From: Rhodopirellula baltica
GTDB taxonomy: Bacteria > Planctomycetota > Planctomycetia > Pirellulales > Pirellulaceae
NCBI GenBank assembly: GCA_002901265.1
Contig: PPHI01000074.1
Span: 1-64,000 of the forward strand
Length of the DNA stretch: 64,000 nucleotides
Direction of reading: 5' to 3'
Shown: piece after piece, positions 61,913-64,000 of the stretch
How the letters are laid out: each line of letters opens with the position of its first letter
Position numbering within the stretch: the first letter of the stretch is position 1
Translations under genes and position numbers: made by a program
Notes under the pieces: generated by a model
Databases searched by the model: none
The model's input: only the letters and a program-made list of their open reading frames with translations
Told to the model about the DNA's origin: nothing

Positions 61913-62312
61913 TGTGTTGCGATAGGGGGTGAGGAAACAAAGCCGAACGTAATGTGCGACCGAGTATGACCAACAACGAGGGTCATGCCAGACAGAACCA
62001 ATTAGGTGAACACCTTGAGCGTTCACCAGGGTGAACGTCGCGTTTAAGTCGCAAACGCTAATCGGTGTCCAACGGCAAACCGGAGCCCGTTGGCTGGCAG
62101 GTGGGGGTGGGTGCGGCTAAATGGGGGCCGCAGGTGGGATACCCGGAGTATAGTCGGTTGCCAAGAATCTGGCGACCTTGATGATCGACAAAGCCAAAAA
62201 CGGATTGCTTAATCGTCGCGGTTGCTATCAACCGTTCATCGTCCGATTTGGGGGCGACTGACGTTCTCTTGGTGCGTCTGCCGTCGTTCGCTCATGCCCG
62301 GACGAGTCAGCA
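61913..62312. other. 400-base intergenic region upstream of the secretin-like gene
   Basis: The region holds three copies of GGTGAAC or its complement at 62005-62036 (described separately) and a 7-bp inverted repeat (CCAACGG at 62069-62075, CCGTTGG at 62087-62093). It likely contains the minus-strand promoter of the secretin-like operon and follows the SDR gene's 3' end. No gene is seen. Confidence 0.45.
62004..62037. promoter_or_regulatory. Clustered GGTGAAC palindromes (operator candidate)
   Basis: CGTTCACC and GGTGAACG (62020-62027 and 62030-62037) form a perfect 8-2-8 palindrome. A third GGTGAAC copy occurs at 62005-62011 inside the palindrome AGGTGAACACCT. The cluster lies about 100-125 bases upstream of the secretin-like start. 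Two adjacent palindromes sharing a 7-mer look like a dimer-binding operator. Confidence 0.4.
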
Positions 62313-63140
62313 CTATTTTCCCTTGGTGAATTTCAGCAGCAGCCAGTCACCGAGTTTGGGAATGCCATTGCCGATCGTGATCAGCAGACGCATGTATCCC
62401 GGCAAAACCAAATCGGGCAGGCGTTGCGTCGCGACTTTAAAGACGGCGTCCGCAACACGTTCGGGATCCAGACCTTTGAAATTCGTTCCGCCACCTGGCG
62501 CCGCGGCACTCGCAGGCAGTGCCCCACCCGTCCGTTCCGAATAGCGTTGTCCAGCGTCAGCACGACGGATCGGTCCGGGGCTGACCAAGCCGACATGGAT
62601 TCCTTGATCACGAAGTTCTAAACGCATTTGCTGGGTCAGTCCCGAGAGCGCGTGTTTGGCGGCGTTGTAACCACCGAGGTAGCGGGCGCCGACTTTTCCA
62701 GCTAGCGATCCGATGTTGACGATCGCGCCGCCGGATTCACCGAGCAGCGGTTGCATCGCCTGTGTGCAAACCAAAGTGCTGATCACATTCGCATCGATCA
62801 ACTCACGCAATCGATTGGCGTCCAATTCCATCGTCAAGCCACGATCGCTTGCGCCGACACAATTGACGAGCACATCCAATCGTCCCCAACTGTTGGTCAA
62901 GGCGTCTCGAATCGCCGCGCAATCATCGGGACGTGTCACGTCACCCATGCACCACATCACAGCGTCGTTGTCATCGCTAATGCTGTTCCCAGCAGCACGC
63001 AGCCGATCGTTGTCACGGCCGACGAGCATGACCCGATAACCGCGTTGGTGAAACACGGTCGCAATGACGAGCCCCAGTCCGGCGGAAGCACCGGTGACCA
63101 TCGCGACCGGTTTGACAGGCTTGATCGATGTGTTTGTCAT
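62313..63140 (-). CDS. Short-chain dehydrogenase/reductase
   Basis: 275 residues of classical SDR type. The nucleotide-binding motif is TGASAGLG (about 16-23), the NAG-like structural motif reads VNCVGAS, and the catalytic set is Ser145 (VNIGSLAGK), Tyr158 and Lys162 in YNAAKHALSG. The Arg40s region (VGRDNDRL) suggests preference for NADP(H). The C-terminus ends TIGNGIPKLGDWLLLKFTKG. Substrate is not predictable. It is divergent from pyruvate kinase. Confidence 0.93.
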   Translation of the reverse strand: MTNTSIKPVKPVAMVTGASAGLGLVIATVFHQRGYRVMLVGRDNDRLRAAGNSISDDNDAVMWCMGDVTRPDDCAAIRDALTNSWGRLDVLVNCVGASDRGLTMELDANRLRELIDANVISTLVCTQAMQPLLGESGGAIVNIGSLAGKVGARYLGGYNAAKHALSGLTQQMRLELRDQGIHVGLVSPGPIRRADAGQRYSERTGGALPASAAAPGGGTNFKGLDPERVADAVFKVATQRLPDLVLPGYMRLLITIGNGIPKLGDWLLLKFTKGK

Positions 63141-63382
63141 GAAAGATGAGGATGCGGTGAAGGGCGGGGGAGAGAGGCAGTGCAGGGTGGGTTGGAAAAT
63201 AACTCAGGCGTGCGGCAAGGATGTTGGGGAGCCACGAAAGCATGTCAGCTACCCTCTACGCCAACAACCGTGGCGATCAAGTTTCCGTCGTCGACTGGCG
63301 CGGTGGGTGACGATTGCGAAATGTGATGCTCAAGGTAAAACTTGCAGCGATCACTTGTCTATTCCCACTGGAAACTTGAAAG

Positions 63383-64000
63383 ATGGCGCGGCCCGCGATT
63401 CACCAATCCTGTACCAAGATCGTTGCAACTGTCGGACCTGCATGCGACACCCCCGAACGATTGGCCGAACTGATTAGAGCCGGTGTGGATGTTTTCCGAA
63501 TTAACACCGCGCACGGCAAGATCCCTGACCACGAACAAAAACTGCATGCGATCCGCAAAGCGTCGGAAATGGTTGGCAGTCCCGCAGGGGTACTGTTGGA
63601 CCTCGCCGGACCGAAGATCCGATTGGGTGAATTGCTTTCCGAACCGTTACAGCTGGATGTCGGGGCAGAGTTGACCTTTATTCGTGAAGGCGAACCAGAG
63701 AACGAATTCGAAGTCACGGCAAACTATCCCAAGCTGATTGCGGAATTAGAACCTGGCAACACGGTGATGTTGGCCGACGGCATGGTGGCGTTGGTTGTCG
63801 AATCGGTCACCGAGAATCGCGCGGTCTGCCGTGTGACTGCTGCCGGTGAAGTTCGTAGCCGACAAGGAATCAACCTTCCGGGCGTCAAGCTTTCTGTGTC
63901 GAGCTTGCAACGCAACGACATCAGCAACGCGATGTGGGCTGCCGAAAACGGAATCGACTTCATCAGTTTGTCGTTTGTTCGCAGCGCCGAAGATGTTTAT
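63383..64000 (+). CDS. pyk: Pyruvate kinase, 3' end outside window
   Basis: ATG 63383 starts a frame that stays open for 206 codons to the window end. The N-terminus TKIVATVGPACDTPERLAEL and FRINTAHGK match pyruvate kinase (the usual KIVxTxGPxS and RxNxSHG motifs), followed by GVLLDLAGPKIRLGEL, which corresponds to LDTKGPEIR. The B domain (EGEPENEFEVTANYPKLIAE to RSRQGINLPGVKLSV) precedes ENGIDFISLSFVRSAEDV. The enzyme converts phosphoenolpyruvate and ADP to pyruvate and ATP. It is divergent from the SDR gene by 242 bases. Confidence 0.93.
   Translation, partial: MARPAIHQSCTKIVATVGPACDTPERLAELIRAGVDVFRINTAHGKIPDHEQKLHAIRKASEMVGSPAGVLLDLAGPKIRLGELLSEPLQLDVGAELTFIREGEPENEFEVTANYPKLIAELEPGNTVMLADGMVALVVESVTENRAVCRVTAAGEVRSRQGINLPGVKLSVSSLQRNDISNAMWAAENGIDFISLSFVRSAEDVY

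Overview
The window looks like chromosome from a planctomycete of the Pirellulaceae (Rhodopirellula-like). The evidence is the gene set: DUF1549/DUF1553 cytochrome-type and DUF1501 proteins, three ECF sigma factors placed next to eukaryote-like Ser/Thr kinases or an anti-sigma-like protein, an arylsulfatase, a GYF-2 membrane protein, a SET-domain protein, moderate GC content, and many exported proteins of unknown function. Assignment to this group is inferred from families, not from a marker gene. I see no rRNA, tRNA, CRISPR array, transposase or prophage gene.

Layout. 1-5.2 kb: a membrane leucine-rich-repeat protein (cut by the window start) translationally coupled to a beta-propeller-like lipoprotein, then a convergent sugar-phosphate isomerase-like protein. 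6.3-13.1 kb: a heavy-metal RND efflux cluster (His/Cys-rich exported protein, periplasmic adaptor, CusA/CzcA-type pump, small exported protein, His-tailed lipoprotein) with no outer-membrane channel gene. 13.2-17.2 kb: a sensor histidine kinase overlapping a REC-GGDEF-EAL response regulator. 17.4-25.2 kb: two ECF sigma/Ser-Thr kinase pairs, one kinase carrying a C-terminal TAXI-type solute-binding domain, separated by a thioredoxin-like lipoprotein and a von Willebrand A protein. 25.3-32.4 kb: TPR protein, small exported proteins, a DMT permease, a PP2C phosphatase, a SET-domain protein and a GYF-2 membrane protein.

32.5-46.7 kb: a zinc-ribbon/HEAT-like membrane protein with an eight-unit 15-bp repeat, PriA helicase, a frameshifted nadD, an FMN reductase-like protein, a degenerate transglutaminase lipoprotein, a Nudix hydrolase, cobalamin adenosyltransferase, and the nitrogen-sensing pair glnB-glnD. 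46.7-53.2 kb: a structured intergenic region, then one minus-strand module of ECF sigma, anti-sigma-like protein, coiled-coil protein, DUF1549/1553 cytochrome and DUF1501. 53.4-64 kb: ROK kinase, xylose isomerase, sulfatase, an EF-hand/P-domain protein behind a secretin-N-domain repeat protein, an SDR oxidoreductase, and the start of pyruvate kinase.

How the genes work together: signalling dominates (three sigma factors, two Ser/Thr kinases and a PP2C phosphatase, one two-component/c-di-GMP pair, one PII/uridylyltransferase pair). Sugar metabolism is represented by XylA, the ROK kinase and pyruvate kinase, and polysaccharide desulfation by the sulfatase. The least explained parts are the kinase-TAXI fusion, the cytochrome/DUF1501 module, and the secretin-like/EF-hand pair.
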